This document shows, in pieces, positions 48,383 through 59,540 of a stretch of DNA of 64,000 nt. The notes under the pieces are model-generated. The model was given only the letters and a program-made list of their open reading frames with translations, had not been told where the DNA came from and searched no databases. The position numbers were made by a program, and so were the translations under genes. The stretch is taken from assembly GCF_024679095.1 (NCBI RefSeq), contig NC_066553.1, forward strand, positions 5,858,399-5,922,398, in the 5' to 3' direction. How positions within the stretch are numbered: the stretch's first letter is position 1; every line of letters begins with the position of its first letter. The DNA comes from Eriocheir sinensis (lineage: Eukaryota > Arthropoda > Malacostraca > Decapoda > Varunidae).

Positions 48383-48510
48383 ATCAGACGCAAAGCTTCA
48401 CCACACGCTCCACACATCCGCCGCTGCACCGCCATCGACGCTCAAACGGCTGATACATTACTCTTTTCAGGGGTTTCTATTTGCACTGTGGCTGATCGGA
48501 TAAGTGCATG

Positions 48511-48553
<43 letters not shown>
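48311..48553. repeat. (TC)n and (CA)n microsatellites
   Basis: TC run 48311-48380 and CA run 48512-48553. Confidence 0.96.
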
Positions 48554-48554
<1 letters not shown>

Positions 48555-49236
48555 ACAGAGCCGCGTACGAAGAGCCCCGACACGTTGCGTTGAGAAGCGT
48601 CCGAAACCAATCTGCAATCAATGTTTGTCGGAATGTTTCTCCTCGGATTGTCGACGCGCACAAATCACATTCCTGAAATACTCTCCAATCATGTTTTGGG
48701 TTATTTTCGCCCAGGTAAAATTTGGACTATCACCATTAAATCGATCCTCGCAGAATTACCCTCCACTTCGGTCACCTTTGCAAATCACCTTTGTTATCAA
48801 TTTCAATAAGGTGGTTAACATGTATTTTTGTTGTCGTTGCAGGGTATCGATCTATATATGTCTACCTAATCTAAATTTGAACCAAGAACATAGTGAGATA
48901 TTTGTTCACCTAGTCACATCTTAGGCCCTACTTTTACGACGCCCATATAATAAAAATTGGTACATCACTTAATAACTTCAATTTCTGCCACGGTAAGTCA
49001 GGTAAGATAGCGGCCGGCGACGTGTGCAGGCCCCCAAAGAACACTGCACGTTAGAGAGAGCAAGCAAAGTGCCTCTCTCTGTATATACCTTTCCGAGTCC
49101 ATGTAAATTCCACTCGTGTGTGACCTCTTACGAACACACAAACAGAGGAGCAGAAGACGCCCATATCTGTATAAACCATCCATATTCGGTGTAGATTGAC
49201 TAGGGTGTGATTCATGTACAGTAATTCGTAACTTGT

Positions 49237-50013
49237 ATAAACAGTTGTACGCCTTGATTGTGTGAGTAAAATGAGTTAGCAGCGCAAGTGGGAAAATACC
49301 CAAATCGAGTCATAGGCGTCATGTTAAAGGGAGATGTGATATTTGATTGGGTCCAGATTATCATATAGGGTTCAAAAGACTCAGAAAGACAAGATTTTAA
49401 GGTCGAATTTATTTTTTCATGTTAAGTTTTGACATGTTCTGAATGAATCTGCTAATGTACAGTAATTCCTAACTTGCAGCAGACACTCGGTAACTCTATA
49501 TTGGTAACAGATTCAAGGTCCCAACATGATTTTCGCCTGCCTGAGTCACATCTCACTCTTACACGCACACACACACATACGAATACTGCTATTGATTGAG
49601 GCCTTTCATCCTTATCGCTTCTTTTATTTACTTGCACCTGGCACTCTACAATGCAACACAACCCTATATGTGTGTGCTTGTTGAAGTGAGAAGCAAGGTG
49701 AGAAGTGACTCAGGCGAAACTTATGTTGGGACCTTGATTCTGCAGGCAATATAGAGTTACCGAGTGTCTGCTGCAAGTTAGGAATTACTGTACATTAGCA
49801 GATTCATTCAGAACATGTCAAAACTTACGTTGAAAAAATATATTCGACCTTAAAATCTTGTCTTTCCGAGTCTTTTGAACCCTCTATGATAATCTGGACC
49901 CAATCAAATATCACATCTCCCTTCAACATGACGCCTATGACTCGATTTGGGTATTTTCCCACTTGCGCTGCTAACTCATTTTACTCACACAATCAAGGCG
50001 TACAACTGTTTAT
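49237..50013. repeat. Large palindrome: about 320-bp inverted arms
   Basis: 49237-49557 and 49697-50013 are near-identical reverse complements (ataaacagttgtacgccttg; gggtccagattatcata; cagcagacactcggtaactc). The spacer (49558-49696) has a short CA run. The right arm passes directly into the tandem units at 50001-50340. Confidence 0.88.
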
Positions 50014-50690
50014 AATGTGGACCCATCACAACTGTCACTTCTCCCTTCGACAAGACGCCTATGATTCGATTTGTGTATAAGGTGCAGAACTGTTTATAAT
50101 GTGGACCCATCACAAATGTCACTTCTCCCTTCGACAAGACGCCTATGATTCGATTTGTGTATTTTCCCATTCGCGTTGCTAACACACTTTACCCACACAG
50201 TCAAGGCGCAGAACTGTTTATAATGTGGACCCCATCACAAATGTCACTCCTCCCTTCGACAAGACGCCTATGATTCGATTTGGGTCTTTTCTCCCTCGCG
50301 GTGCTGACATACATTACCCACACAATCAAGGTACACAACTCTATGGGTCGTATTTCAAAACATTTCGTCGCCCAAGTTCACATATTTCACAAGGCTTTCG
50401 TATGGGTTGAGGGCATTTCCGGGAGTAGTTTTTTGACCCTGGTGGTAGTTTGACCCTTCCCCTGTACCGTGAGCCTAAAGAACCACCCATTAGAACCCGA
50501 TTGATCCCTTCTTTGACCTTTAGGAATAGTTGATGCGAGAAGGGAAAGTATCTTATAATACCGACCTATATGACGATCTAGACCCCATCACAGCTGTCAC
50601 CTCTCCCTTCAGTGAAACACGGCCATGCTCTCCCTCGCGCTGCTGACATACTTTACCCACACAGTCAAGATTCTAACATAGCTGTCCCTT
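50001..50690. repeat. Tandem array (unit about 125 bp) interrupted by a MITE
   Basis: acaactgtttataatgtggacccc..cccttcgacaagacgcctatgattcgattt recurs at 50001, 50084 and 50209. A further unit after the MITE (50575-50670) continues the series. Confidence 0.8.
50345..50566 (+). mobile_element. MITE copy inserted in a tandem array, TAT flanks
   Basis: 222 bp gggtcgtatttcaaaac..cttataataccgacc, flanked by TAT on both sides, a probable mutated or variant 3-bp target duplication. Confidence 0.75.
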
Positions 50691-50693
50691 AAG

Positions 50694-50832
50694 CCCCAGC
50701 GACTCGAGGTATACGAGGTCTTGGGTGTGAAATGTTGATGTGGAAGGGTCGCATATTGTCGGAAAAACTATGTGCGACCCTTTCATGTCAACATTTCGCA
50801 ACCAAGACCTCGTGTTCCTGGAGTCGTTGGGT
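50694..50832. repeat. Hairpin, about 60-bp arms
   Basis: cccagcgactcgagg..gaagggtcgcata pairs with tgtgcgacccttt..ctggagtcgttggg around a loop of about 14 bases. Confidence 0.85.
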
Positions 50833-50881
50833 TGTCGTGGCCCAGAGTCGGCACAGTGTGAACGAGGCTTTACCGCAGCAA

Positions 50882-50885
<4 letters not shown>

Positions 50886-50958
<73 letters not shown>
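50886..50958. repeat. (CA)n microsatellite, about 36 units
   Basis: Uninterrupted CA run 50 bp from the hairpin. Confidence 0.97.
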
Positions 50959-50960
<2 letters not shown>

Positions 50961-51219
50961 CCGCGAACACTGCCATCGATTCAAGCCTTTCCTCCTTCGC
51001 TAATATAACTTACTCCCGCACACTCGCCGCCACCGGGAATGTGGAAAGCAACGTTGCCTATTTCGCAGGGTCGGCGAGTAAGTTGAAAAACCGTGTAAAT
51101 ATTTCGTGACCGCCTCGCGTGTCCCAGAGCCGTTGGCGGGATGGATGAGGCAGTTCCCCGCCGGCTGTTGTGAAGGAAACGTTGGCTGCACTTCATGAAA
51201 CTTTTACCTCACTGCTCAA

Positions 51220-51870
51220 TTCCTTCCTTTCTTGCGATGAGATATACTTTTTCAATGCTCCTCCTCCTCCTCCTCCTCTTCTTCCTCCTTCTCGTCTTCA
51301 CTTCGTCTTCCTCATGCTCTTCTTTATCTTCCTAACTTTCTTCTCTTCCTCCTCCTCTCTTTCAATTCCTTCCTTTCTTGCGATGAGATATACTTTTTCA
51401 ATGCTCCTCCTCCTCCTCCTCTTCTTCCTCCTTCTCGTCTTCACTTCGTCCTCCTCATGCTCTTCTTTATCTTCCTAACTTTCTTCTCTTCCTCCTCCTC
51501 CCTTTCATTTTCTTTCTTTCTTTCTTTTACATTCTTTCTTTCTTCATCTTCGTCCTCCTCCTCCTCCTCTTCTTCCTCCTTCTCCTCCCTTTCATTTTCT
51601 TTCTTTCTTTCTTTTACATTCTTTCTTTCTTCATCTTCGTCCTCCTCCTCCTCCTCTTCTTCGTCATCATTTCGTCGTCTTCCTCCTCCTCCTCTTTCGT
51701 CTTCACTTCAACCTCCTTCTCTTCTTCATCTTCCTCTTTCTCCTCCTCTTTCTCTTTTTTTTCTTTCTTTTTTTCTTTCTTTCGTTTGTTTGTTTCCTCC
51801 TTCTTCTCCTCCTCCTCTTCCTCCTCTTCTTCTTCCCCTCCTTCTGTTTTCCTTTTACTCCACTCCTGCA
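51220..51870. repeat. Pyrimidine-rich tandem duplications (about 140 bp and about 95 bp)
   Basis: ttccttcctttcttgcgatgagatatactttttc recurs at about 51221 and 51366; ctttcattttctttctttctttcttttacattc at about 51500 and 51590. TCC-rich low complexity follows. Confidence 0.85.
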
Positions 51871-51879
51871 ATATCTTTC

Positions 51880-52255
51880 TTCCTATAGTGACCTTTCAGC
51901 CTCACCAATAAAGACACATTTCCACGGCCCCAGCTTCAGGTCCTAAAACTCTCCACTCACTCCTTTTCTCACACATTCCAACGAGATTTACGCAATACTC
52001 TTGCTTATACACTACGTAATGAGCTGCGTTCTCTGCGTGTAGTTTTTTTTCATTATATGTGTTTTTTCCTTCCCATCCTTTCGGTACAATAAAAATCCCA
52101 CTGCGGTCTTTCCACGGCTTCCAAATGCGTGTTTATTTTTGTTAACGTCAGATATTCAGAAAATAGAAACACAATCCAAACAATGTCGGCGAGTGCAGTA
52201 TTCTGAGTGCAGGCAGGAATAGCCCTTCACATAATTATTGCTTAAATGGCACTTC
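51880..52255. other. No gene recognised
   Basis: Mixed sequence without supported frames. Confidence 0.4.
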
Positions 52256-52261
52256 CTTAAG

Positions 52262-52460
52262 CAGGTCTAAGTTTGAGAGGGATTGAACAGTCTTAGTGAG
52301 CTCCGATCTCCGTCCAAGGGCTCAGTGGATTCAGACAAGGGACCGTGCTAACAGGGTACTGGATTTCATTTCAAGTATAGCAATAAAAGCGTTGAAGTCA
52401 TCCTCAAGCTATATTTAGGATTAGTAAGACCTCATCTTGATCAAGCGATTCAGTTCTGCT
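52262..52460 (+). pseudogene. CR1-like LINE C-terminal fragment
   Basis: Remnants of CERDLGVLVSSDLRP-type sequence (cagtcttagtgagctccgatctccgtccaagggc), NRVLDFIS and a decayed LYLGLVRPHLD match the 12255-12100 region of the element at 11578-14392, on the opposite strand. The fragment is cut off by MITE sequence at about 52460. Confidence 0.75.
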
Positions 52461-52597
52461 TATGACCCTGGGTGGTAGTTTGATCCTTCCTCTGTATCAT
52501 GAACCTAAAAAAACACTCACTACAACCCGACTGATCTCCTTTCTGGCCTTTGGAAATAGTAGATGTGAGAGGGGAATGGGTCCGAGAATACCGATCA
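52460..52597 (+). mobile_element. MITE copy, 5'-truncated
   Basis: tatgaccctgggtggtagtttgatcc to gagaataccgatc; lacks the left 85 bp. Confidence 0.65.
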
Positions 52598-52755
52598 TTA
52601 ATTCAAGACTCAATCCCTGCGGAACTTCTAACACACAACCAACCACCGGATAAACATGCTAACCGCTGACTGACTTCTACACAACCAACCACCGCATAAA
52701 CATACAATACTTCAAGGCACAACAACAGCCGCCTCGCAAAACCTTCCCAGCCTAA

Positions 52756-52977
52756 GGTCCATATTCTCAGACGCTTCTCCCTCCCACATCAACTATTTTC
52801 AAAGGCCAAAAAGGAGGTTAATCGGGTTTTCATGACTGTTTCATCACGTTCAGGGCACAGGAGAAAGGTCACACTACCACCAGGGCCATTAAACTACCCC
52901 TGGAAATGCCCAAAACTCCTACGAAAGCCTTGTCAAATATGTGTTCTAGGGGTCCGAGATGTTTCAGAATACGACCC
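52756..52977 (-). mobile_element. PIF/Harbinger-like MITE copy, TAA target duplication
   Basis: 222 bp, ggtccatattctcagacgcttc to gtttcagaatacgaccc, flanked by TAA (52753-52755 and 52978-52980). Confidence 0.78.
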
Positions 52978-53149
52978 TAAGTATCGGGACGTTGGCTGAT
53001 GCAGGTCATTTAGCAAGTCTTGGGCGGGCGGGTGAAGAGACTAGATCAGCTTCAATAATGGGCCGCCTCTTCCGACGCCCTCCCTCCCTGCAGCGACCTG
53101 GCCCTTGCTGGCTACTATCTAGGGTAATTACGCTTCCTATTTGCTGCTA

Positions 53150-53967
53150 TTACTCCTCCTCCTCCTCCTTTTCCTGCTTCTGTTGTTGCTATTTGTTACC
53201 GTTTCGTTTCTATTTTCTTTTCTTTTTGCTTAAATTTCTTGGTTTCTTTTTTCTCCCGAGTCTTTTTTTGGTTTTTTTTGTTCTTGTTATATCTACTTTC
53301 CATTCTTAGTTTTCCTTCTGAAGCTTTATTTGTTTCCTTATTGTTCTTCTTGTTCCTCCTTCCTCCTCTTCCTCCTCCTTTAGCTTTTACTTTTTTATTT
53401 TTTCTTCTTCGCCCTTTTCTTTTCAATTCATCATCATCATCATTCTTCTTCTTTTACTGCTTCTTCTTTTTCTCCTCTTCCTCGTCCTTTTTTCATTTTG
53501 TTCTTCCTCCTCCTCTTCCTCTAATATATATTCTCCATATCGATATACGCACTGTGTTTTCCGGCAACCTTCTTTGTCTCCCGTTCTTTGTAACTTTCCA
53601 GAATCCCCTCCGTCCTCTCCTATCCCTGCTAACAACTTTACAGGATTGGGCTAAGCTTGCTAAGTCGCCTGTATCAACCAGCTTCTGCGCGCCTTTCAAG
53701 TCTCCGTGCTGTGTCCTGTCTATGCTCGCTCTGTGCTCCCTCTGTGCTGTCCTGCCTTTCATGTCCACTGGCACCGTTTCCCATTTTCTCTTTCACCTGA
53801 CTTTGTTCTGTCTGTCTTTCTCTTCGCTATTCTCCTGCTTTGCCTATCTTCGGGTACTCGTATATAGCCTACATTCTTATCGCCAACTTTCTTCTTTTCC
53901 TTCCTCTTTCTCTTTTTTCTTTTTTGTTCGACTTTTTCTTACTCATTTTTTCCTTCTTCTTCCTTGC

Positions 53968-53998
<31 letters not shown>

Positions 53999-54230
53999 CG
54001 ATTTCGTCTTCGTCTTCGTCTTTCTTTTTTTCTTCTTCTTCGTCTTCTTTTTCGTCTTCGTCTACGTCTTCTTCTCCTTCTTCTTCTTCTTAATCTTTCT
54101 TCTTCTTCTTCATCCTCTTATTATTCTAGTTATTTTTCTTCTTTCCTTCTTCTTCTTTTTCTATTTTTCCTTCTTCTTCTTCTCCTTATTCTTCATTATC
54201 TTCTTTTTTCCTTTTCTTCGTCACATTCAC
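53150..54230. repeat. Pyrimidine-rich low-complexity region
   Basis: TTC/CTT/TCC mixtures with a TTG run (53965-53998). The 284-residue plus-strand frame reflects composition only. Confidence 0.8.
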
Positions 54231-54572
54231 GTCACCCATTTTTTTCTCTTGATCTCGCTCGACTTACAAGATGCAGACAGACAGACCGACAGACAGAGGG
54301 GTATGATAGCCAACGCTCTCCCCTTTGTCACCGTCGTTTTTATTTACTTCTTCACATCCTGGGGCATTAATTAAATTCCTAATCTTCACCCAATTTCTCT
54401 TAAACACGCGTGACTTGATGCGACAGACAGATGAAGGAGTGTAAGTCCTTCCCAGGCTGGCTTCACCGATCGCCTTCATTGCATCCTGACATTTGATCAC
54501 ACTTTTTCCCCTCCCTCGCCTTTCACTCCTTCCACGGACGCATATCTACAAATTCGCACCTTAACCCCATAT

Positions 54573-54810
54573 ATTCTCTATCGTTACGGGGCTTACACTC
54601 CCAAATTTGTCAAGGCTCTTTTCCTCTCCTTCCCCCTTCACTACTTTCACAGACACATCTCAATAAATTCAAACCATACGCCCATATTCTCTGTCGTTAC
54701 GGGGCTTACACTCCCAAATTTGTCAAGGCTCTTTTCCTCTCCTTTCCCCTTCACTACTTTCACAGACACATCTCAATAAATTCAAACCATAAGCCCATAT
54801 TATTTTTCGG
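54573..54810. repeat. 113-bp tandem duplication
   Basis: tcgttacggggcttacactcccaaatttgtcaaggctc..cactactttcacagacacatctcaataaattc begins at 54581 and again at 54694; a diverged third start lies at about 54812. Confidence 0.85.
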
Positions 54811-54990
54811 GGCTTGCGTACACTCACACTTGGCAAGGCTTTTGTACAGGTTGTATTTCCATGGGTAGTTTTATGAGCCCATAGTGATAGTTTGACAAGG
54901 CTTCTGCACCATGAACCTGATTGACACTCACGAGAACCCGACTAATCTCCTTTGTGAGCTTTGTAATTATTTGTTATGAGAACCGAAAGC
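54800..54990 (+). mobile_element. Diverged relative of the MITE/fold-back family
   Basis: gttttatgagcccatagtgatagtttgacaaggcttctgcaccatgaacctgat..gttatgagaaccgaaagcgtta matches the right arm of the 59541-60327 element and the general MITE layout. Confidence 0.6.
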
Positions 54991-55109
54991 GTTAGTGGAT
55001 ACGAGGCTTGGTGGCTGTCTTTTGTAGGTGCCAAGACTGCTGTAAATAGTCACACTCAATACACCCATAGTAACTATATTCCTCCTGACATATGATTCCT
55101 TTCTCCTCC

Positions 55110-55340
55110 ATTTCCCTCATCCTCTTCGATTTGTATATCTATTTCGGTCCGTTTCAATCTCCCTTGCCCCCTCCTTTCATCTCTTTTCATTATCCTTTCT
55201 GTATTTATTTTGTTCAGTATATCTATTTCGGTCCGCTGCAATCTCCCTTGCCTCCTCTTTTCTTCCCTTCTGTGCATATTTTGTTCTGTTTCAGTCTTCT
55301 TTCCCTTCATATCCATTTTCCTTTCCCATCTGTTCATTTA
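55110..55340. repeat. Tandem repeat, about 95 bp, 2-3 units
   Basis: atatctatttcggtccg(t/c)(t/g)(t/c)caatctcccttgcc recurs at about 55134 and 55220. Confidence 0.75.
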
Positions 55341-55774
55341 TTTCATTCCGCTTCAGTGTTCCCAGCGAGGCTCTGAATTCCAAACACACTGTGGCACGCT
55401 GCGCTGATTGAAAGGTAAACCACGTCTCTGAAACACGAGCCTGAAGCGTGGCGGGGCTGGCGAGGTGTGGGCTCAAAGGGCAGGGGTACAAGGGGAATGA
55501 GGCGGGATACAGGGGTGGACGGGACAGTGGCAAGAGGAATGAGGACGCCAAAGGGAAAGCGTGAACCCAGCAAAGGCGAGACAGGAACAGATATGAAGCC
55601 GAGGGTGTAGGACGATGGAGCGTGAAGAGGGCGGGAAGAGTATATAAAGGAAGGGTTGGCAGAGCAGGGAAGGAAAGAGAGGTAAGAGAATAAGGAGGAA
55701 GTGAGGGAAGGGTAAGAGTTAGCGTATAGCTACGTCAAAGCGGACCAGACAGGAGGTATGGGAAAATGAGTAGG

Positions 55775-56085
55775 AAAGAAAGGGCAAGGTAAGGAACTTA
55801 TGAGAAAATGACGAGGAAGGTGTAGACTTCAGTCTGTAATCTCTGTATTGAGGGGAGAGTAGGAGCAGAGAAGTTTCGGGGAGCAACACATTTCTTCCTC
55901 CTTTCACGGGTAAGTCAGCCCCAACGTGACTTGGAGGGAAAGAGTAAGGTAAGGAGATCCTAAGAAAAAGACGAGGAAGATATAGACTTGTCTGTATTGA
56001 GGGGAGAGAAGGAGCAGAGAGGTTCTGGGAAGCAACACGATCTTTTCTCCTTTCAGAGGTAAGTTAGCGTCGGTGTGACTTGGAG
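55775..56085. repeat. Tandem duplication, about 160 bp
   Basis: aaggtaaggaac..gacgaggaaggtgtagactt..gtattgaggggagagtaggagcagagaagtt..gtgacttggag occurs twice (55787-55935 and 55946-56087). Confidence 0.82.
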
Positions 56086-56164
56086 ATCAATATTATCAAT
56101 TACTGCAGCGATGCATCCATGGCGGCGCCGCTCCATTAGGTGTTTAATGTGGTCTCCCTGTTTA

Positions 56165-56200
56165 TAGAACATATGAACACGAGTCTGCAAGAGGCCAATT
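56165..56200 (-). mobile_element. CR1-like LINE 3'-end scrap
   Basis: agaacatatgaacacgagtctgcaagaggcc matches the 3' terminus of the CR1-like family. Confidence 0.5.
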
Positions 56201-56763
56201 TTGTGAAAAGTACTGATAATATTCATGGTGCAAAAAGAAATATAAAAACTATATATACAATATGATATTTAGCAAAATTTTGTCTTAACAGTTAGCCAAT
56301 TTACTTCGCGCCACAATCCAACACCCATAACGAGGAAGTGCCCGACGCAAGCGTTGTAATCATCGTTCATAACCAGATGGTTGGCTTTGTACCCTGTGCA
56401 TGTCACTCGATGCTTTATTCAGGAAATCTACATCCACGAACTGCGCCGGGGAGCCAGTTACCACGCGCTGCATCAGTTATGCCACTCTCCTCAAATCAAC
56501 TGTGTGACGCAGTGCGTGGGTGACGACAGGGAGGAGAATTGAGGTGGCCAAATGACATAAAGATATGTCCCCTTGCAAGTCTACACGATCATGTGAAACG
56601 ACAATATTTTCAATGCAGTTTTTCCCAAGGGCTATTAAAAAATGTCCTAACCGGCATGCCAGACTCGCCACCCGATCCACGAGCTTTGACTCTCCCCGCC
56701 CGGACCCCAATGTTGAAAAGCAAGAGCTGACTCAACGAACACCCGTGCTATCTCTGGCGGATG

Positions 56764-56766
<3 letters not shown>

Positions 56767-56811
<45 letters not shown>
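56767..56811. repeat. (CA)n microsatellite
   Basis: About 22 CA units. Confidence 0.96.
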
Positions 56812-56812
<1 letters not shown>

Positions 56813-56907
56813 TACGTGAATAACTTTAAAGATAATGTGTCACCTTGCCTGATACGATGCCTTTCCTAATATGAATTTCCTCGCTTTTCTTGTGGGTGTT
56901 AATGGTT

Positions 56908-56950
56908 GGTGTGCGTGCCGTGCCGTGCCGTGCCGTGCCGTGCCGTGCCC
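56908..56950. repeat. (GTGCC)n pentanucleotide repeat
   Basis: About seven to eight tandem gtgcc units. Confidence 0.93.
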
Positions 56951-57039
56951 TATTCACGTCCATCTTTCCACATCTTTATGTACGGTTCATCAACGGAGCT
57001 TCGTGAGTGCCTGCATGGCTGCTGCTTAGCAACGGCATC

Positions 57040-57640
57040 CCATCAGGCAAGGTGACATACTAAGTCTGAACTTTGTCACGGCAAGGTTAGGAGAAGTATT
57101 TGGAAATATAAAACGGGGCAAAAGAGGAATTAAGATAGAAGGTAAATACAGTAACAACCTTTGATTGACAGATTACGTAGATATAAGTATTTCTGAGGAA
57201 AACTTACAAAGAATTATTGAGGAACTCCACAGATAAGAGACTAAAAGCTGGTCTGAAAATGAATACGAAGATCACTAAGGTAATTCTCAATAATCATTTG
57301 GAAGGACAAACACTTGGCATCGTAGACAGTCTAAAGATTCACATATCAAGGGCAAACAATCAGTGGAAGCCAGCCCACGAAAAGTAAACCATAGAGAGAA
57401 TAGGAATGGGATGGAATGGCTTGGTAAACACGGTAATATCATGAATACCAACCTGCCGCTCTCTCTGAGGGGGAAGGTGTACAATCAGTGTGTTTTGCCA
57501 TTCCTAATATACAGTTTATGAACTTGGAGCCTCACAAAAGCTTTAGATGGATTGATAAGAGGCGCACAAAGAGGAGCGGAGAGAAGATGCTGAGTATAAC
57601 ACAGAGACAAGGAGAGCAGTGGCCTGATGATGGCTGATTA
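57040..57640 (+). pseudogene. RTE-like LINE reverse transcriptase remnant
   Basis: Frameshifted remnants in the expected order: GLKMNTKITKVILNNH, GQTLGIVDSL, a MGWNGL segment, a LPLSLRGKVYNQCVLPFLIY segment (read across indels) and AQRGAERR. These are the thumb and C-terminal motifs of RTE-clade ORF2. After the coding remnant come atg/tgat-rich short repeats (57645-57700), typical of RTE 3' tails. Heavily decayed, with no catalytic box. Confidence 0.7.
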
Positions 57641-58124
57641 TTGTAATGATATTGATGATCAGTATGTATGTATGTATATATGTATGAACGCATGTATTTA
57701 TGAATTGTTATATTGAAGCATCCAGGTAGGCACTAAACAGGGCATATGTTAGTTATTCTCAGGGCCTCACATGACGAGACATTCTCTTATGAACAAGGAT
57801 TCTTCGAGTTAGTCGCAAACTGATTGAGCGGGACGATAAGCACGAACCTTTGGCCAAACAATGTTACCAAAATTATAAATATCATAAAAGAACACTGTAC
57901 AGAAAAAAATGCAGTGCAAGAACGAGCAGGAAAGCAATACACAAGAAGGTCGGTGTGGCCTTCCAAGAGGAAATCACGCGACGTTGAAGCCTGAAAAGTC
58001 TCCCCTTCCAGCGAGATTCTGAAGAAGCGTCCCAGAGCCGGCCGTGCCCTCCAGCCCAGGCAACGGCGACACCTGTTTTCTCTACGTGACGACGGACATC
58101 AGGGAGGGCTTAGTGACGGGCGGG

Positions 58125-58129
<5 letters not shown>

Positions 58130-58170
<41 letters not shown>
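58130..58170. repeat. (TC)n microsatellite
   Basis: About 20 TC units. Confidence 0.96.
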
Positions 58171-58175
<5 letters not shown>

Positions 58176-58337
58176 AGTACCCAACATAGCAGTGATAACA
58201 ACAGTGGTGATCCATGGCAGACGCATCGATAATTTTGAGAGTGGAGAATGTTGACACGAGGTTAAAAACGTGAATAATAATTAAAAAAAAGCCAGTAGAA
58301 TGTACAAATCAAAATGTCTTTATTATTTTTTTAACAG

Positions 58338-58603
58338 TTAAGAAATTTGTATTGGATGCACTGAGCTTAACGAAACAATCAGTGCTTCTGCGTTATGGAT
58401 ATTTGCCTTTTAATTTTGAGGTTATGAAAGAACACGTGACCGATATTTGTGATAGAGCTGGTGACTCGAAAAAATATCGTCCGAATTCAGAAAAAAATAT
58501 GTTGCTATATAAATATCCGTTAAGTGCTAATGATATGTTTGACCAGCGACCGAGATTCCTCAAAACTGAAATTGAGAAAGAAATGTTTGAGCCATTCTTT
58601 TGA
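58338..58603 (+). CDS. Candidate exon of unknown protein (about 87 residues)
   Basis: A strong-looking acceptor (tttattatttttttaacag) precedes 58338. The frame VKKFVLDALSLTKQ, then LLRYGYLPFNFEVMKEH, DICDRAGDSKKYRPN and YPLSANDMFDQRPRF runs to a TGA at 58601-58603. The residue mix is protein-like (charged, aromatic, no low complexity), unlike most frames here, although the DNA is AT-rich. The frame is also open for about 60 bp upstream of the acceptor without an ATG. I do not recognise it. It could be a terminal exon or a remnant of an integrated element. LINE sequence follows 30 bp downstream. Confidence 0.33.
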
Positions 58604-58634
58604 GAAAGTTAACCCCTTGACCGCGGATTTCCTA

Positions 58635-58815
58635 CCAGAAGACATCACCAAGCTACAGGAACGAAACAAAAGTGGCTGTTACAATTCAATGAAGAAAAAT
58701 GTAAAGTCCTGCACCTTGGGAGAGGATATCCAGTACGCCAATACCACAAGGGAAACAATCCACTATCCATCACAGAGGCAGAGAAAGACCTGGGACTATA
58801 TGTGACCAGGATACC
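58635..58815 (+). pseudogene. CR1-like LINE reverse transcriptase fragment
   Basis: Read across frameshifts: DITKLQE, KWLLQFNEEKCKVLHLG, NNPLSITEAEKDLGLYV, the segment following the FADD box in CR1/jockey-type reverse transcriptases. Confidence 0.7.
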
Positions 58816-59103
58816 AGTGAGAGACAAATCCATGCCAATCGCAGGGGACGGCTTAAATACTATAGTAATATTTTGCACATGTCAACTATATCACGGATGG
58901 TGTCATATCCGTTTAGTGATATTTATGAATACAAAAATTGAGGAGAGCAGAAAGGACGGATGAGGAGGCCTTGTTGGATCAGGGATAAGCCAGTCCGTGG
59001 AAGACCATTGTAATGCTTTCATGGATGACAACTATTCATTGCCAGCACGGGTTGTTTGGCATGGCGGGATATTTGTTCAGCAATGTTCTTGGGTATACAC
59101 TTA

Positions 59104-59325
59104 GGTTGGTATTGTCAGATGCTCCCACCCCTCATACACACTATTTCCAAAGGCCAAAAAAGAGGTTAATCGAGTTCTAATGAGTGTTCTTTTAGGTTCA
59201 CGGTACAGAAGAAGGCTCAGACTACCACCAGGGTCATAGAAGTACCCCTGGAAATGCCCTTAACTCCCACGAAAGACTAGTAAATTACGTGTTCTTGGGA
59301 GCAGAAATGTTTAAAAATATCGTAC
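59104..59325 (-). mobile_element. PIF/Harbinger-like MITE copy, TTA target duplication
   Basis: 222 bp, ggttggtattgtcagatgctcc to gtttaaaaatatcgtac, flanked by TTA (59101-59103 and 59326-59328). Confidence 0.78.
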
Positions 59326-59540
59326 TTAGCCTCCTATGTTTTCCGATTCCCGACCCAAAAACTGTCTCCTCCACTCCGATAACTACATTTAATTATAGTT
59401 ATCGTTGAAAGGTTTAATTATTAGTGTCTTTTTGCTATAGATAAGTGTCTAAAAACGGTAAATACAATGGTGGATACGATAATCTGGCAACGCTGGTATG
59501 CACGTTGAGGGGCGTGGGAGGGAGGGGCGAAGCGTAGGAA

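Noticed and set aside
53239..54093. 284-residue plus-strand frame with hydrophobic stretches
   Set aside because: Hydrophobicity comes from TTC/CTT pyrimidine tracts; no defined helices or conserved segments.
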